Source: Sulfurimonas sp.
GTDB taxonomy: Bacteria > Campylobacterota > Campylobacteria > Campylobacterales > Sulfurimonadaceae
Assembly (NCBI GenBank): GCA_030247515.1
Contig: JAOTSA010000005.1
Location: forward strand, 1-46,463
Direction: 5' to 3'
Length of the DNA: 46,463 nt
Position 1 is the stretch's first letter. The number at the start of each line of letters is the position of its first letter. The notes under the pieces were generated by a model that was given only the letters and a program-made list of their open reading frames with translations, was not told the DNA's origin and made no database searches. Positions 25,367 through 33,963 of this stretch are shown in pieces. Position numbers and translations under genes: made by a program.

Positions 25367-26530
25367 ATGAGCAGTTCTGCACTCTTTATCGCTCTTGCCT
25401 TTTTGATTGTACTCTCACCCGCATTTTCAAAAATCACACGGCTTCCTATAGTTGTAGTAGAGATTCTACTCGGTTCTATTGCCGTGTGGTTTGGTTTTTT
25501 AGACCCAAATAATGATGTTTTTAAATACCTCTCAAAGATAGGTTTTTTCTATCTGATGTTTTTAGCAGGGTTAGAGATAAATCTGAAAAATTTTGCCGCA
25601 CAAAGAGGAAAACTGCTGGGTAGCGCAATTCTCTATTTTATAACACTCTACTCTCTCTCTATCGGGATTTACATACTTTTCGACCTCAATCCTGTTTATA
25701 TCGTCATCATCCCAATCGTCTCGCTTGGAATGATTATGGCACTTATAAATGAGTATGGCAAAAAGTTTAAATGGCTTGAAATCGTCCTTATCGTCGGTGT
25801 AATTGGGGAGATTATCAGTATTTCGGCTATCGTTATCTATGAATCTTTTATCCACAACGGTCTTGGTTTTGAACTTGTCAAAAATATCTTTATCTTTTTT
25901 GTCGTTCTCTTTCTTATCTACCACTCTTTTAAGCTCTTAAACATTCTTTTTTGGTGGTTTCCTGAGCTTAGAACACTTATCATGCCAGAAGATGACTCCA
26001 AAGTAGAGAGCGTGCGCATCAGTGCCGCACTATTTATCGTACTTATCTCGATTATGAGTATTTTGCATATAGACATGGTTTTGGGGGCGTTTTTTGCGGG
26101 CATCTATATAGCTAACTTCTTTGAACATAAAAAAGATTTACCACATACACTGCACAAAGTCGGATTTGGCTTTTTAGTTCCTATCTTTTTTATCTATGTT
26201 GGCACAACAATGGACTTAAATATCATCTTTAGCGCAGAGATTCTCTCGCATGCTCTGCTAATTTTAGCTGCTCTGGTTTTTGTGAGGGTTGTCAGTTCAT
26301 ACCTTGCATATAGCTCGCATCTCAATCCTACAGAAACATTTCTTTTAGCTCTTGGGGACTCTATGCCCCTTACCTTTATCATCGCTATTGCGACGATTGC
26401 CTATGAAGCGGCACTTATCTCAAAAAATGAGTATCTCTCTCTCATCGTAGCTGGGATGCTCTCGGGCATTATCATCATGAGTCTGCTTAAATTTCTTATT
26501 GCTTATCTCTATGAAAAAAAGGCAGAGTAA
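25367..26530 (+). CDS. Cation:proton antiporter, CPA2 type
   Basis: A 387-residue integral membrane protein with about 11-12 hydrophobic helices, of the Na+/H+ exchanger (Kef/Nha-like) fold. The segments RLPIVVVEILLGSIAVWFGF and FLAGLEINLKNF are typical of CPA2 proteins. There is no C-terminal RCK/TrkA-N domain, unlike full KefB/C proteins. It probably exchanges Na+ or K+ for protons. It begins nine bases after bioB and ends three bases before the next gene. Confidence 0.87.
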   Translation: MSSSALFIALAFLIVLSPAFSKITRLPIVVVEILLGSIAVWFGFLDPNNDVFKYLSKIGFFYLMFLAGLEINLKNFAAQRGKLLGSAILYFITLYSLSIGIYILFDLNPVYIVIIPIVSLGMIMALINEYGKKFKWLEIVLIVGVIGEIISISAIVIYESFIHNGLGFELVKNIFIFFVVLFLIYHSFKLLNILFWWFPELRTLIMPEDDSKVESVRISAALFIVLISIMSILHIDMVLGAFFAGIYIANFFEHKKDLPHTLHKVGFGFLVPIFFIYVGTTMDLNIIFSAEILSHALLILAALVFVRVVSSYLAYSSHLNPTETFLLALGDSMPLTFIIAIATIAYEAALISKNEYLSLIVAGMLSGIIIMSLLKFLIAYLYEKKAE

Positions 26531-26533
26531 AAA

Positions 26534-26977
26534 ATGAAAATTTTTAAAATTATTCTATTTGTATCTTTTTTTGTATCTTCTATTTGGGCGCAAACACCTT
26601 TTGTCCTCACAGGCATCAAGAGTTACTACCCCGTCGTGGAGCTTAACACCGACAAGATAGACGTAAAGCAGAAACAAAAAATTCTCGATATGGTTATACA
26701 AAAGTCCACAAAACTTGGCATTGAGACCAAAAATTTCTCTACTCGTTCACTTGCTTTTCTTATCTCCTACATCGGAGTTGGCGACACACTTGCGCTTAAA
26801 GTTGAGCTGATGCTAGGAGAGAGCGTTATGCGTCTTGATACCAAAGAGGAAGTTTTTGTTCTCTCCTACTTAAATGGACGCATTTTTGTCCCAGAAAATG
26901 GCGATGAGGAGCTTTTAGAGCAGGCGGAGGAACTTTTGGATATTTTTGCAGCACAATACAAAGAGGATAATTTATGA
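26534..26977 (+). CDS. Exported protein of unknown function
   Basis: A 147-residue protein with a signal peptide (about 1-19, ending SSIWAQ). The rest is a mixed alpha/beta domain without cysteines. I do not recognise a family. It overlaps the thioredoxin-like gene by four bases, so both products are probably periplasmic and made together. Its acidic C-terminus (GDEELLEQAEELL) is likely a helix. Confidence 0.6.
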   Translation: MKIFKIILFVSFFVSSIWAQTPFVLTGIKSYYPVVELNTDKIDVKQKQKILDMVIQKSTKLGIETKNFSTRSLAFLISYIGVGDTLALKVELMLGESVMRLDTKEEVFVLSYLNGRIFVPENGDEELLEQAEELLDIFAAQYKEDNL

Positions 26978-27378
26978 AAAAGATGTTTCTGTTTTTAGCC
27001 ATGAGCGTTTTACTTTTTGGCGATGGATATAAAGAGTTTGCACAAAGCATGCAGTACGAGACGAACTATGAAAAAGCACTCAGCAGGGCAAAAGCGGAGG
27101 GCAAGAACCTAATGGTTCTTATGATAACCAACTACTGCCCTTGGTGTGCAAAGTTTGAGAAAAAAACACTTAGCGATGCGCAAATAGACGCAATGGTCAA
27201 GTCTGGCTACATCCCTCTCATTATAAACAAAGAGGAGAAAAACTTCCCCTCTTTTTTAAATGCCCCAATGGTACCAACGACCTTTTTTGTCGATGCAAAG
27301 AGCCAAAAAATCCTACATGAGAGCGTTGGTTTTTCCAGTAAAGCTGATTTTGAAATCCTTTTGAAAGCACTTAAATAA
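26974..27378 (+). CDS. Periplasmic thioredoxin-fold protein
   Basis: A 134-residue protein with a signal peptide and a thioredoxin fold. Cys55 and Cys58 form the CPWC active site; the cis-proline lies in APMVPTTFFVD. It is short, like thioredoxin-like proteins that reduce or protect thiols in the periplasm. The start overlaps the preceding exported protein by four bases. Its end overlaps the convergent FAD oxidoreductase by eight bases. Confidence 0.85.
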   Translation: MKKMFLFLAMSVLLFGDGYKEFAQSMQYETNYEKALSRAKAEGKNLMVLMITNYCPWCAKFEKKTLSDAQIDAMVKSGYIPLIINKEEKNFPSFLNAPMVPTTFFVDAKSQKILHESVGFSSKADFEILLKALK

Positions 27379-28327
27379 CCTTTTTTTCTTGGATATGACA
27401 AGCGATGGCATAACCGTGGTTTAGTCCCAATGCTATGCTTCCGCCCGACTCTTGTGTTATGTCTCCAGCTACAAAAAGCCCCTCTATATTTGTCTCGTAA
27501 TTTTCATTATGGACGGGTTTGCCATCCTCCTCTTTTATGCCTGAACTTGCCAAAAATGCGCTTGGTGTCGTACCGCCGATAGCATAAACAACTCTGTCAT
27601 AGATGCGTGGCTCTATGGTGTCAAAGTTGACTTTTACACTTGCATCTTCATTTTCCAGCGAGACTATGTCCACACCCAAAATCGCCTCGACCTCTTTGTG
27701 CATAATGGCGTTTGCGATATCTCTTTGGTTGGTGGGATTTGCCCGTCTAAAAGTCTCTCGTCTGTAGCAGATGGTTACCTCATTTTTGCCGCTCAAGTCA
27801 ACCGCATACTCGATGGCACTGTCGCCACCGCCTACAACAAGCACCCTCTCGCCGCCCATGCATGCCTCAAGCGTGTAGCCAACTCTGCCCTTTATCTCAA
27901 GCGGGATTTTGTAGTCGGGCTTATTTGGCTTGCCCATCCTGCCGATAGTTACTACCACATACTTTGCATTGATGCTTCCGCCGCCCACAAAAACTTCAAA
28001 GTATCCATCTCTTTTTTCTATCTTTTGCACCTCTGTATGGGTTTTTAGCTCCACAGAGTGGTGTGCTAAAATCTCGTCAAAAAAGTCTAAGGTACTCTCC
28101 TTTGTCCCATCCACAAAGTAGATACGCCCGTCAAGTTCGACCTTTTGCCCTTTCCAATCTTTATCAACCCGCTTGTTGTCTTTGTAGTATTTTCGTATGG
28201 TAGAGTTGTGGTTTTGGTCTTTTTCAAGCAAAACGATATCCCGAATGCCTTGCAGATAACTCTCCACAGCCGTAGCGATTCCAGCAGGTCCTGCACCAAT
28301 GATGGCAAGATTGTACATATGGTTCAT
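27371..28327 (-). CDS. FAD/NAD(P)-dependent oxidoreductase, thioredoxin reductase-like fold
   Basis: A 318-residue flavoprotein. The FAD site is IGAGPAGIATA (about 9-19), the NAD(P) site VVGGGDSAIEYA in the middle, and a second FAD motif VAGDITQESGGSI near the C-terminus. The CxxC active site of thioredoxin reductase is absent, so it resembles YpdA-like oxidoreductases. Its electron acceptor is unknown. The ATG at 28327 has AAGGA six bases upstream. It converges with the thioredoxin-like gene, but pairing with it cannot be shown. Confidence 0.85.
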   Translation of the reverse strand: MNHMYNLAIIGAGPAGIATAVESYLQGIRDIVLLEKDQNHNSTIRKYYKDNKRVDKDWKGQKVELDGRIYFVDGTKESTLDFFDEILAHHSVELKTHTEVQKIEKRDGYFEVFVGGGSINAKYVVVTIGRMGKPNKPDYKIPLEIKGRVGYTLEACMGGERVLVVGGGDSAIEYAVDLSGKNEVTICYRRETFRRANPTNQRDIANAIMHKEVEAILGVDIVSLENEDASVKVNFDTIEPRIYDRVVYAIGGTTPSAFLASSGIKEEDGKPVHNENYETNIEGLFVAGDITQESGGSIALGLNHGYAIACHIQEKKVI

Positions 28328-28362
28328 AAAAAATCCTTGTTTAGTGTAGCCCTATTTTATAC

Positions 28363-28368
28363 TATAAT
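28363..28368 (+). promoter_or_regulatory. -10 box of the methyltransferase-asnB operon
   Basis: TATAAT ends six bases before the ATG at 28375 that opens a tiny ORF, so the RNA should begin at that ATG. The string TATAATTCGCAAAT is the same as at the mqnA promoter (16123). Confidence 0.55.
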
Positions 28369-28374
28369 TCGCAA

Positions 28375-28407
28375 ATGAAAATGAAAAATATTTATAACAA
28401 TGCCTAA
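28375..28407 (+). CDS. Possible leaderless leader peptide overlapping the methyltransferase start
   Basis: A ten-residue frame, MKMKNIYNNA, begins seven bases after the -10 box and ends with TAA at 28405-28407, which overlaps the first codons of the methyltransferase gene (ATG at 28400). The methyltransferase has no ribosome-binding site of its own. Translation of the small frame would bring ribosomes to that start. No protein is known; the case rests on geometry alone. Confidence 0.4.
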   Translation: MKMKNIYNNA

Positions 28408-28984
28408 AGTCGATAACAAAACATTCTACTCCACTGCCATAGAGAAGTACGGCATCACAGCCAAAGGCGTAAACTGGCACTCAAAAGAGTCGCAAAAAGT
28501 GCGCTTTGACATCATTTTGGAGATGTTGCCTCAAGATATGAGCAGCTACAGCGTTGCGGATGCGGGGTGTGGATTTGGCGATTTGTACCTCTACATGTAT
28601 AAGAAAAAAAGAGTGCCAAAAGAGTACATCGGCATAGATGCGCTGGTGGATATGTACTCCATCGCAAGTGAGCGGACTGGGTGCGAAATCATCGTTGCGG
28701 ATATCTGTAAGGATGCACTCCCTCCTGCCGATTTTTATATTTGCAGCGGTGCAATGAATGTTTTAGAGGAGTTTGAGAGCTATCTTTTTGTGCAAAACTG
28801 CTTCAAATCTTCTCGCATCGGTTTTTGTTTCAATGTCCTTCACGGCGAGCAAAAGAGCCAGACTTACAACTACCTCACAACGGAACAGATTATGCAGATG
28901 GCAAATCATTTGGGGGTTAAAGAGGTAATTTTGCAAGATGAGTACATGCAAGACGATATTACCGTCATGTTTTTAAAGGCTTAA
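28400..28984 (+). CDS. Class I SAM-dependent methyltransferase
   Basis: A 194-residue protein with the SAM-binding motif VADAGCGFGDLYLYM at about residues 51-65 and the second motif YIGIDALVDMY. The substrate is unknown. There is no good ribosome-binding site, and the start lies inside a tiny upstream ORF. It is followed one base later by asnB, so both are on one transcript. Confidence 0.82.
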   Translation: MPKVDNKTFYSTAIEKYGITAKGVNWHSKESQKVRFDIILEMLPQDMSSYSVADAGCGFGDLYLYMYKKKRVPKEYIGIDALVDMYSIASERTGCEIIVADICKDALPPADFYICSGAMNVLEEFESYLFVQNCFKSSRIGFCFNVLHGEQKSQTYNYLTTEQIMQMANHLGVKEVILQDEYMQDDITVMFLKA

Positions 28985-28985
28985 A

Positions 28986-30791
28986 ATGTGTGCTATTTTT
29001 GGGATTTTGGGTGAGTATGATGAGCATACCGCCAAAAATGCACTTGCCACGCTTACGCACAGAGGACCCGATTTTTGCGGTGTTGTGCAGCGTCAAAACC
29101 TCTTTTTTGCCCATCAGCTTCTCAGTATCATGGACACCACCTCCCCAACCAACCAACCGCTCATCCATAAGAAGATTTTACTCTCATTCAACGGGGAGAT
29201 TTACAACTTCAAAGAGCTTCAAGCAGAGTTAAAGGAGAGCTTTGTCTTTACATCTGGCAACGAGGGCGAGGTTCTCATCGCCGCCTATCTCAAATGGGGT
29301 GTGGAGTTTGTAGCGCATTTGCGAGGGATGTTTGCTATCGCTCTTTTAGATGATGAAACCCTCTACCTTTTTCGTGACAGACTTGGCAAAAAACCGCTCT
29401 TTTATCTCCACCAAAACGCATTTATCTTTGCTTCGGAGATAAAAGCACTTCTTCCTTTTTTACACAAAACGGAGATGGACGGCGATGCGCTTTTGAGCTA
29501 TCTCTCCTTTTTGGCACCCACCCCGCCATTTACTTTTTTTAAAGGTATCAAAAAACTGGGAGCGGGAGAGTACCTTGTTTATAAAAACGGTGCTTACGAG
29601 GTAAAGCGATATTTTGACCTTTTAGACGCAAAACCAAATCTCATCACCGACAAAGAAGAGGCGGTTTTTCTGGTGCGAGAACTGCTTGAAGAGTCCATAA
29701 ATATGCGTCTAAACGCCGATGCGCCAATGGCATCGCTTCTCTCAGGCGGCATCGACAGTGCGGCAATAAACGCATATGCTCTCAAAAGCGGTGCAAATCT
29801 TCAAACCTACACTTTGGGCTACAAAGAGTTTGCAAAGTACGATGAGCGGCAAAATGCAAAAGAGAGCGCAAGACTTTTAGGCGTGAAAAACCAAGAGGTT
29901 GTCATAGGACAAGAGGAGTTTTCAGAGGCAAGTGAGCGGGTTTTGGAGACGCTTGACGAACCGCTCAACGACCCAGCCGCCGTTCCTCTTTACCTCCTTT
30001 TTGAGCAAATCAAAAAAGATGGTTACAGAGTAGTTTTAAGCGGGGAGGGAAGCGATGAACTCTTTTTAGGGTATCGGCAATATTTTGAATTTTTGGATGT
30101 GCAGAACTTGACACGGCTAAAAAACAAAAACTGGCTAAGTAACTATTTTCACTCCAACTTCTCCATGAACAGAGAGTGGGAACGCTACAAAAGAGTCTTT
30201 GACGACACGCTTTTGTTTCGCACTACTGGGGAGAGCTTTAGCGATTTGCAAAAAAATATCGCTATGCGCCAAAATGTAAGAGACAACGAATCGCTCAAAT
30301 ACATAAAAAGCTACCGAGAACGCTTTGACGCATCCGCACACACGGATGAGAGCATCTGGTATAGTTACATCGACTTGCACCTCTTCCAAGCCGAACACTA
30401 TCTTGCAAAGCTTGACCGTGTCAGCATGGCGCACAGCGTTGAGTCCCGCACACCATTTTTGGATCACAAACTAGCCTCTCTCATCTTTAGCATCGACCCA
30501 AAAATCCGCTACCAAGATGGCGTAACAAAAGCACTTTTAAAAGAGGTTTTAAAACCGCATATAGATACAAAAATACTCACAAGAAAGAAAAAAGGGTTCT
30601 CAAATCCGTTTATGGAGTACCTCATAGAGAGCAAAAAGATAGATATTATCAGAGAAGTAAATGAGCAGAGCGGAATTTTTAAGAGAGATAAGCTTGAGGA
30701 GTACATACAAAAAGCCCACGCAGGCGGCTTCAAGCAGCACGTCTGGGGGCTTTATGTGCTTAGTGTTTGGATAAAGAGGTATCTTTTATAA
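28986..30791 (+). CDS. asnB: Asparagine synthase (glutamine-hydrolysing)
   Basis: A 601-residue two-domain enzyme. Cys2 is the glutaminase nucleophile after Met removal (MCAIFG), with THRGPD and FNGEIYNF in the glutaminase domain. The synthetase domain has the ATP PP-loop SGGIDS at 253-258 and HSVESRTPFLDHKLA near 480. It makes asparagine from aspartate, or amidates a related acceptor, using glutamine. It follows the methyltransferase gene by one base and converges with the carbonic anhydrase gene. Confidence 0.92.
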   Translation: MCAIFGILGEYDEHTAKNALATLTHRGPDFCGVVQRQNLFFAHQLLSIMDTTSPTNQPLIHKKILLSFNGEIYNFKELQAELKESFVFTSGNEGEVLIAAYLKWGVEFVAHLRGMFAIALLDDETLYLFRDRLGKKPLFYLHQNAFIFASEIKALLPFLHKTEMDGDALLSYLSFLAPTPPFTFFKGIKKLGAGEYLVYKNGAYEVKRYFDLLDAKPNLITDKEEAVFLVRELLEESINMRLNADAPMASLLSGGIDSAAINAYALKSGANLQTYTLGYKEFAKYDERQNAKESARLLGVKNQEVVIGQEEFSEASERVLETLDEPLNDPAAVPLYLLFEQIKKDGYRVVLSGEGSDELFLGYRQYFEFLDVQNLTRLKNKNWLSNYFHSNFSMNREWERYKRVFDDTLLFRTTGESFSDLQKNIAMRQNVRDNESLKYIKSYRERFDASAHTDESIWYSYIDLHLFQAEHYLAKLDRVSMAHSVESRTPFLDHKLASLIFSIDPKIRYQDGVTKALLKEVLKPHIDTKILTRKKKGFSNPFMEYLIESKKIDIIREVNEQSGIFKRDKLEEYIQKAHAGGFKQHVWGLYVLSVWIKRYLL

Positions 30792-31445
30792 CTCCTCTTC
30801 CACCTTAAGCGAACTAAGCGGTAAAAACTGTGAAATCTCTGGGTCGTAGTACTCTATCTCGCCGTTTTCTATGTCGTATATCCATCCGTGAATAGCGATT
30901 TCGCCGATGTCAACTCTTTTTTTAACCGATGGATAAGTTAAAAGATTTTCTAGTTGCGAGACGACGGATAATTTCTCAGTAAGACGATATAAAACCTCTC
31001 TGTCTGCCTTTAAACCCAAAGCCAAAATAGCTTGAGATTTTGCGCTCTCTCCAAGTGTGAGCCATGTTTTTGTGTGAACCAACTCTGGATTGTTATCGCA
31101 GCTTTTTTCATGGATAGCCTCAATCGCACCGCACTTTGTATGCCCGCAAACAATGATGTTTTTTACTTCAAGCACACTTACCGCATACTCAATCGCCGAA
31201 GCAGTAGAGTGAAAATCTTCATCAGGCTTATAAGGGGCAACAAAATTGCCCACATTACGAACAACAAAGAGGTCGCCCGGAGGGCTTTGTGTAATAAGGT
31301 TAGGCAAAACTCTTGAGTCTGAACAGCCGATATAGAGTGCTTTTGGTACTTGCCCTTTATCGGCAAGTTGCAAAAACTCCTTCTCATATGCCTTAAAAAA
31401 ACTCTTTTGGAAAAGCTCATTTCCCTTTATGATAGCATCTTGCAT
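30786..31445 (-). CDS. Beta-class carbonic anhydrase
   Basis: A 219-residue zinc enzyme that interconverts CO2 and bicarbonate. Zinc ligands are Cys41, His102 and Cys105, and the Asp43/Arg45 dyad lies in CSDSR. The segments VVRNVGN and CGHTKCGA are typical. There is no signal peptide, so it acts in the cytoplasm. Together with the upstream biotin carboxylase on the same strand, it fits a role in supplying bicarbonate, though this link is an inference. Confidence 0.93.
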   Translation of the reverse strand: MQDAIIKGNELFQKSFFKAYEKEFLQLADKGQVPKALYIGCSDSRVLPNLITQSPPGDLFVVRNVGNFVAPYKPDEDFHSTASAIEYAVSVLEVKNIIVCGHTKCGAIEAIHEKSCDNNPELVHTKTWLTLGESAKSQAILALGLKADREVLYRLTEKLSVVSQLENLLTYPSVKKRVDIGEIAIHGWIYDIENGEIEYYDPEISQFLPLSSLKVEEEL

Positions 31446-31485
31446 TGTTCAAGCCCCTCATTTTTGTTTCAAATTGTACCCAGTT

Positions 31486-32937
31486 TTAATGTCTAGTAAC
31501 TAACTTATGCTCTTTTATCTTATTTATAAGGTTAGCGATAAATGAAGTTTTTTCTTCCTCTTTTGCTATTGATTTTGTAGCTTTTAGGTTAAAGAGTTCC
31601 ATCTTTTTATCAAGGTAGCTTGTATCTAGTTTTCCTGCAATAAAATCAGCATCTTTTACTATCTCTCTATGAAGAGACAAGTTTGTGGTAACGCCGTCGA
31701 TATAAAATTCATCTAAAGCTCTTGACGCTTTTTTTACAGCACCTTCCCAGTCAAGCGCCCAAACGATAAGCTTTCCAACCATTGAGTCATAGTTTGGAGG
31801 AATTGTGTACCCTGCATACGCACTTGAGTCGATTCTAACACCAGGACCACCAGGAGTGATGTAGTTTGTGATAGTTCCAACTGATGGCATAAAGTTGTTT
31901 TGAGGATTTTCAGCGTTGATTCTAAACTCGATTGCATATCCGCGGAATTTAATCTCTTCTTGTAAAAATTTCAGCTTATCGCCCTCTGCGATTTCTATCA
32001 TTCTTTGAATAATGTCTATTCCTGAGATAATCTCCGTTACAGGATGCTCGACTTGAACCCTAGTATTCATCTCGATGAAGTAGATATTGTCGTCTGCATC
32101 AAGTAGATATTCGACTGTTCCAACGCTCTCATAGCCTAGTTTTAGCATTGCTTTTGTTGAAATTCTATAAAGCTCTTTTCTTGCTTCAGGGCTTAGTCTC
32201 GGAGATGGAGCGATTTCGATTACTTTTTGGTGTCTTCTTTGAATCGAACAATCTCTCTCGCCTAAGTGTACAACATTTCCGTATTTATCGGCAACTATTT
32301 GGATTTCGATATGTCTTGGATTTTCTACATATTTCTCGATGAAAACTTCACCTTTTCCAAAATATTTTATCGCTTCATTTGTTGCAGAGTCAAACATTTC
32401 ATTAAAAAGATTTGCACTTTTAACGATTCTCATACCTCTTCCGCCGCCGCCAAAAGCAGCTTTTATGATAACAGGAAAACCTATTTGAGTAGCAACTCTT
32501 GCGCCCTCTGCTTTATCTATAACAGGCTCATCTGTTCCTTCTAAAACAGGTACGCCAATCTCTCTCATTGCAACTTTTGAAGCCATTTTGTCGCCAAAAA
32601 GTGCGATGTGTGCCGGTTTTGGATCGATAAAAATAAGTCCTCTGTCTTCACAAGCCTGTGCAAACTCTGCATTTTCAGACAAGAAGCCGTATCCTGGGTG
32701 GATAGCATCACAACCTGCTTTAAGTGCAAGTGTGATAATGCGGTCATAGTCAAGATAAGCTTGAAGCGCATCTCCCATAATCGGGTAGCATTCGTCGGCT
32801 TTTTTTACCCAAATCCCCTCAACATCAACTTCTGAGAAGATAGCTACACTTTTTATATCTAACTCTTTACACGCTCTAATAATTCTTAGAGCGATTTCGC
32901 CTCTGTTTGCAACAAGTATCTTGGTAATCTTTTTCAT
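31486..32937 (-). CDS. Biotin carboxylase subunit (AccC/PycA type)
   Basis: A 483-residue ATP-grasp enzyme that carboxylates biotin on a carrier protein. It starts KKITKILVANRGEIALRIIRA and contains the ATP loop AFGGGGRGMRIV, HLGERDCSIQRRHQK and EMNTRVQVEHPVTE. It is about 30 residues longer than the usual AccC (near 450). Similar tails occur in the A subunits of pyruvate and 2-oxoglutarate carboxylases, so it may serve one of those rather than fatty acid synthesis. A TATAAA -10 lies at 32970-32975. No carrier gene is adjacent. Confidence 0.88.
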   Translation of the reverse strand: MKKITKILVANRGEIALRIIRACKELDIKSVAIFSEVDVEGIWVKKADECYPIMGDALQAYLDYDRIITLALKAGCDAIHPGYGFLSENAEFAQACEDRGLIFIDPKPAHIALFGDKMASKVAMREIGVPVLEGTDEPVIDKAEGARVATQIGFPVIIKAAFGGGGRGMRIVKSANLFNEMFDSATNEAIKYFGKGEVFIEKYVENPRHIEIQIVADKYGNVVHLGERDCSIQRRHQKVIEIAPSPRLSPEARKELYRISTKAMLKLGYESVGTVEYLLDADDNIYFIEMNTRVQVEHPVTEIISGIDIIQRMIEIAEGDKLKFLQEEIKFRGYAIEFRINAENPQNNFMPSVGTITNYITPGGPGVRIDSSAYAGYTIPPNYDSMVGKLIVWALDWEGAVKKASRALDEFYIDGVTTNLSLHREIVKDADFIAGKLDTSYLDKKMELFNLKATKSIAKEEEKTSFIANLINKIKEHKLVTRH

Positions 32938-33074
32938 TATATGAACCTTGTGGATAAATTTGACGAAATTTTATACTTTTAAAAAAATAAATTCTTCACT
33001 ATTTATGCTCATAAAACTATCTATTCTTGCTAAATAAATAGTCTGTTTTTGTACTAAAAACATAAAATATTTGC

Positions 33075-33080
33075 TACAAT
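33075..33080 (+). promoter_or_regulatory. -10 box giving a probable leaderless mRNA for the AraC-type gene
   Basis: TACAAT ends seven bases before the ATG at 33088. No ribosome-binding site lies between. The predicted transcription start coincides with the start codon. Confidence 0.5.
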
Positions 33081-33087
33081 TGTTTTC

Positions 33088-33963
33088 ATGAAAAAAGAGA
33101 CACTTCAAAAAAGAGTACAAATCGCCAACGATATCATGTACTATGTTTATACGCACATCGACACAAATATCGACATGGAAGAGTTGAGCGAGGATTTAAA
33201 AGTCAGCAAATTTCACATGCACAGAATCTTCAAAGAGATATTTGGAAAAAACATTTATGAGAGCATCAAATCCATCCGACTGCAAAAAGCCTCAAATCTG
33301 CTACTTACCAACAGATACTCAACCATCAGCGATGTGGCAAATATCTGTGGTTACAGCTCTCAAACATCCTTTTTGCGTGTTTTTAAAGAGCGATTTGGCA
33401 TGACGCCAAAAGAGTGGAAGAGCGGCGGATATAAAAAGTTTTCACAGCATATCATTGAGCAGTCCAAAAAAGCCAAAAAATCAACCGCAAAATTTGACCA
33501 CATAGAGCCAACCATCGTAAAAATGCCGCTCATTGAGAGCTACTACATCAGACATAGCGGCTACAACGCACAGATAAAACAGACTTGGCAAAAACTGCAA
33601 ACTTGGATCTTTAGCAACAATATAAAAGAGCATAAACAAATCGCACTCTTCCACGACAACCCAACCGTAACACCGCTTCATGAGTGCCAGTATGTCGCAT
33701 GCGTCGTTGTAGAAAAAGGGACAAAAGTTCAAAGCGACAGACTCCCAAAGTTCAACATTTCAGACGGTATTTATGCAAAGTTTGATTTGGTCGGGGAACA
33801 GGGAGACATGCTAAGATTTATCCAGTGGGTATACCATGAATGGCTCCCAAAAAGCGAGTACGAAACCACCACAAAACCGCCCTATGTTATCTACAAAAAG
33901 AACAATTATCTAAGCGAGGATAGCAGGTTTGAGATTAGTTTTTATCTCTCTATCAAGTTTTAG
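33088..33963 (+). CDS. AraC-family regulator with GyrI-like domain
   Basis: A 291-residue regulator. The AraC DNA-binding part comes first (about 10-105), with two helix-turn-helix units; the second contains ISDVANICGYSSQTSFLRVF and FGMTPKEWK. The C-terminal half (about 135-291) is GyrI-like, a small-molecule binding fold, as in Rob/BmrR-like proteins. Such regulators often control drug or stress responses. Its targets are unknown. It is divergent from the biotin carboxylase gene across 150 bases. Confidence 0.88.
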   Translation: MKKETLQKRVQIANDIMYYVYTHIDTNIDMEELSEDLKVSKFHMHRIFKEIFGKNIYESIKSIRLQKASNLLLTNRYSTISDVANICGYSSQTSFLRVFKERFGMTPKEWKSGGYKKFSQHIIEQSKKAKKSTAKFDHIEPTIVKMPLIESYYIRHSGYNAQIKQTWQKLQTWIFSNNIKEHKQIALFHDNPTVTPLHECQYVACVVVEKGTKVQSDRLPKFNISDGIYAKFDLVGEQGDMLRFIQWVYHEWLPKSEYETTTKPPYVIYKKNNYLSEDSRFEISFYLSIKF

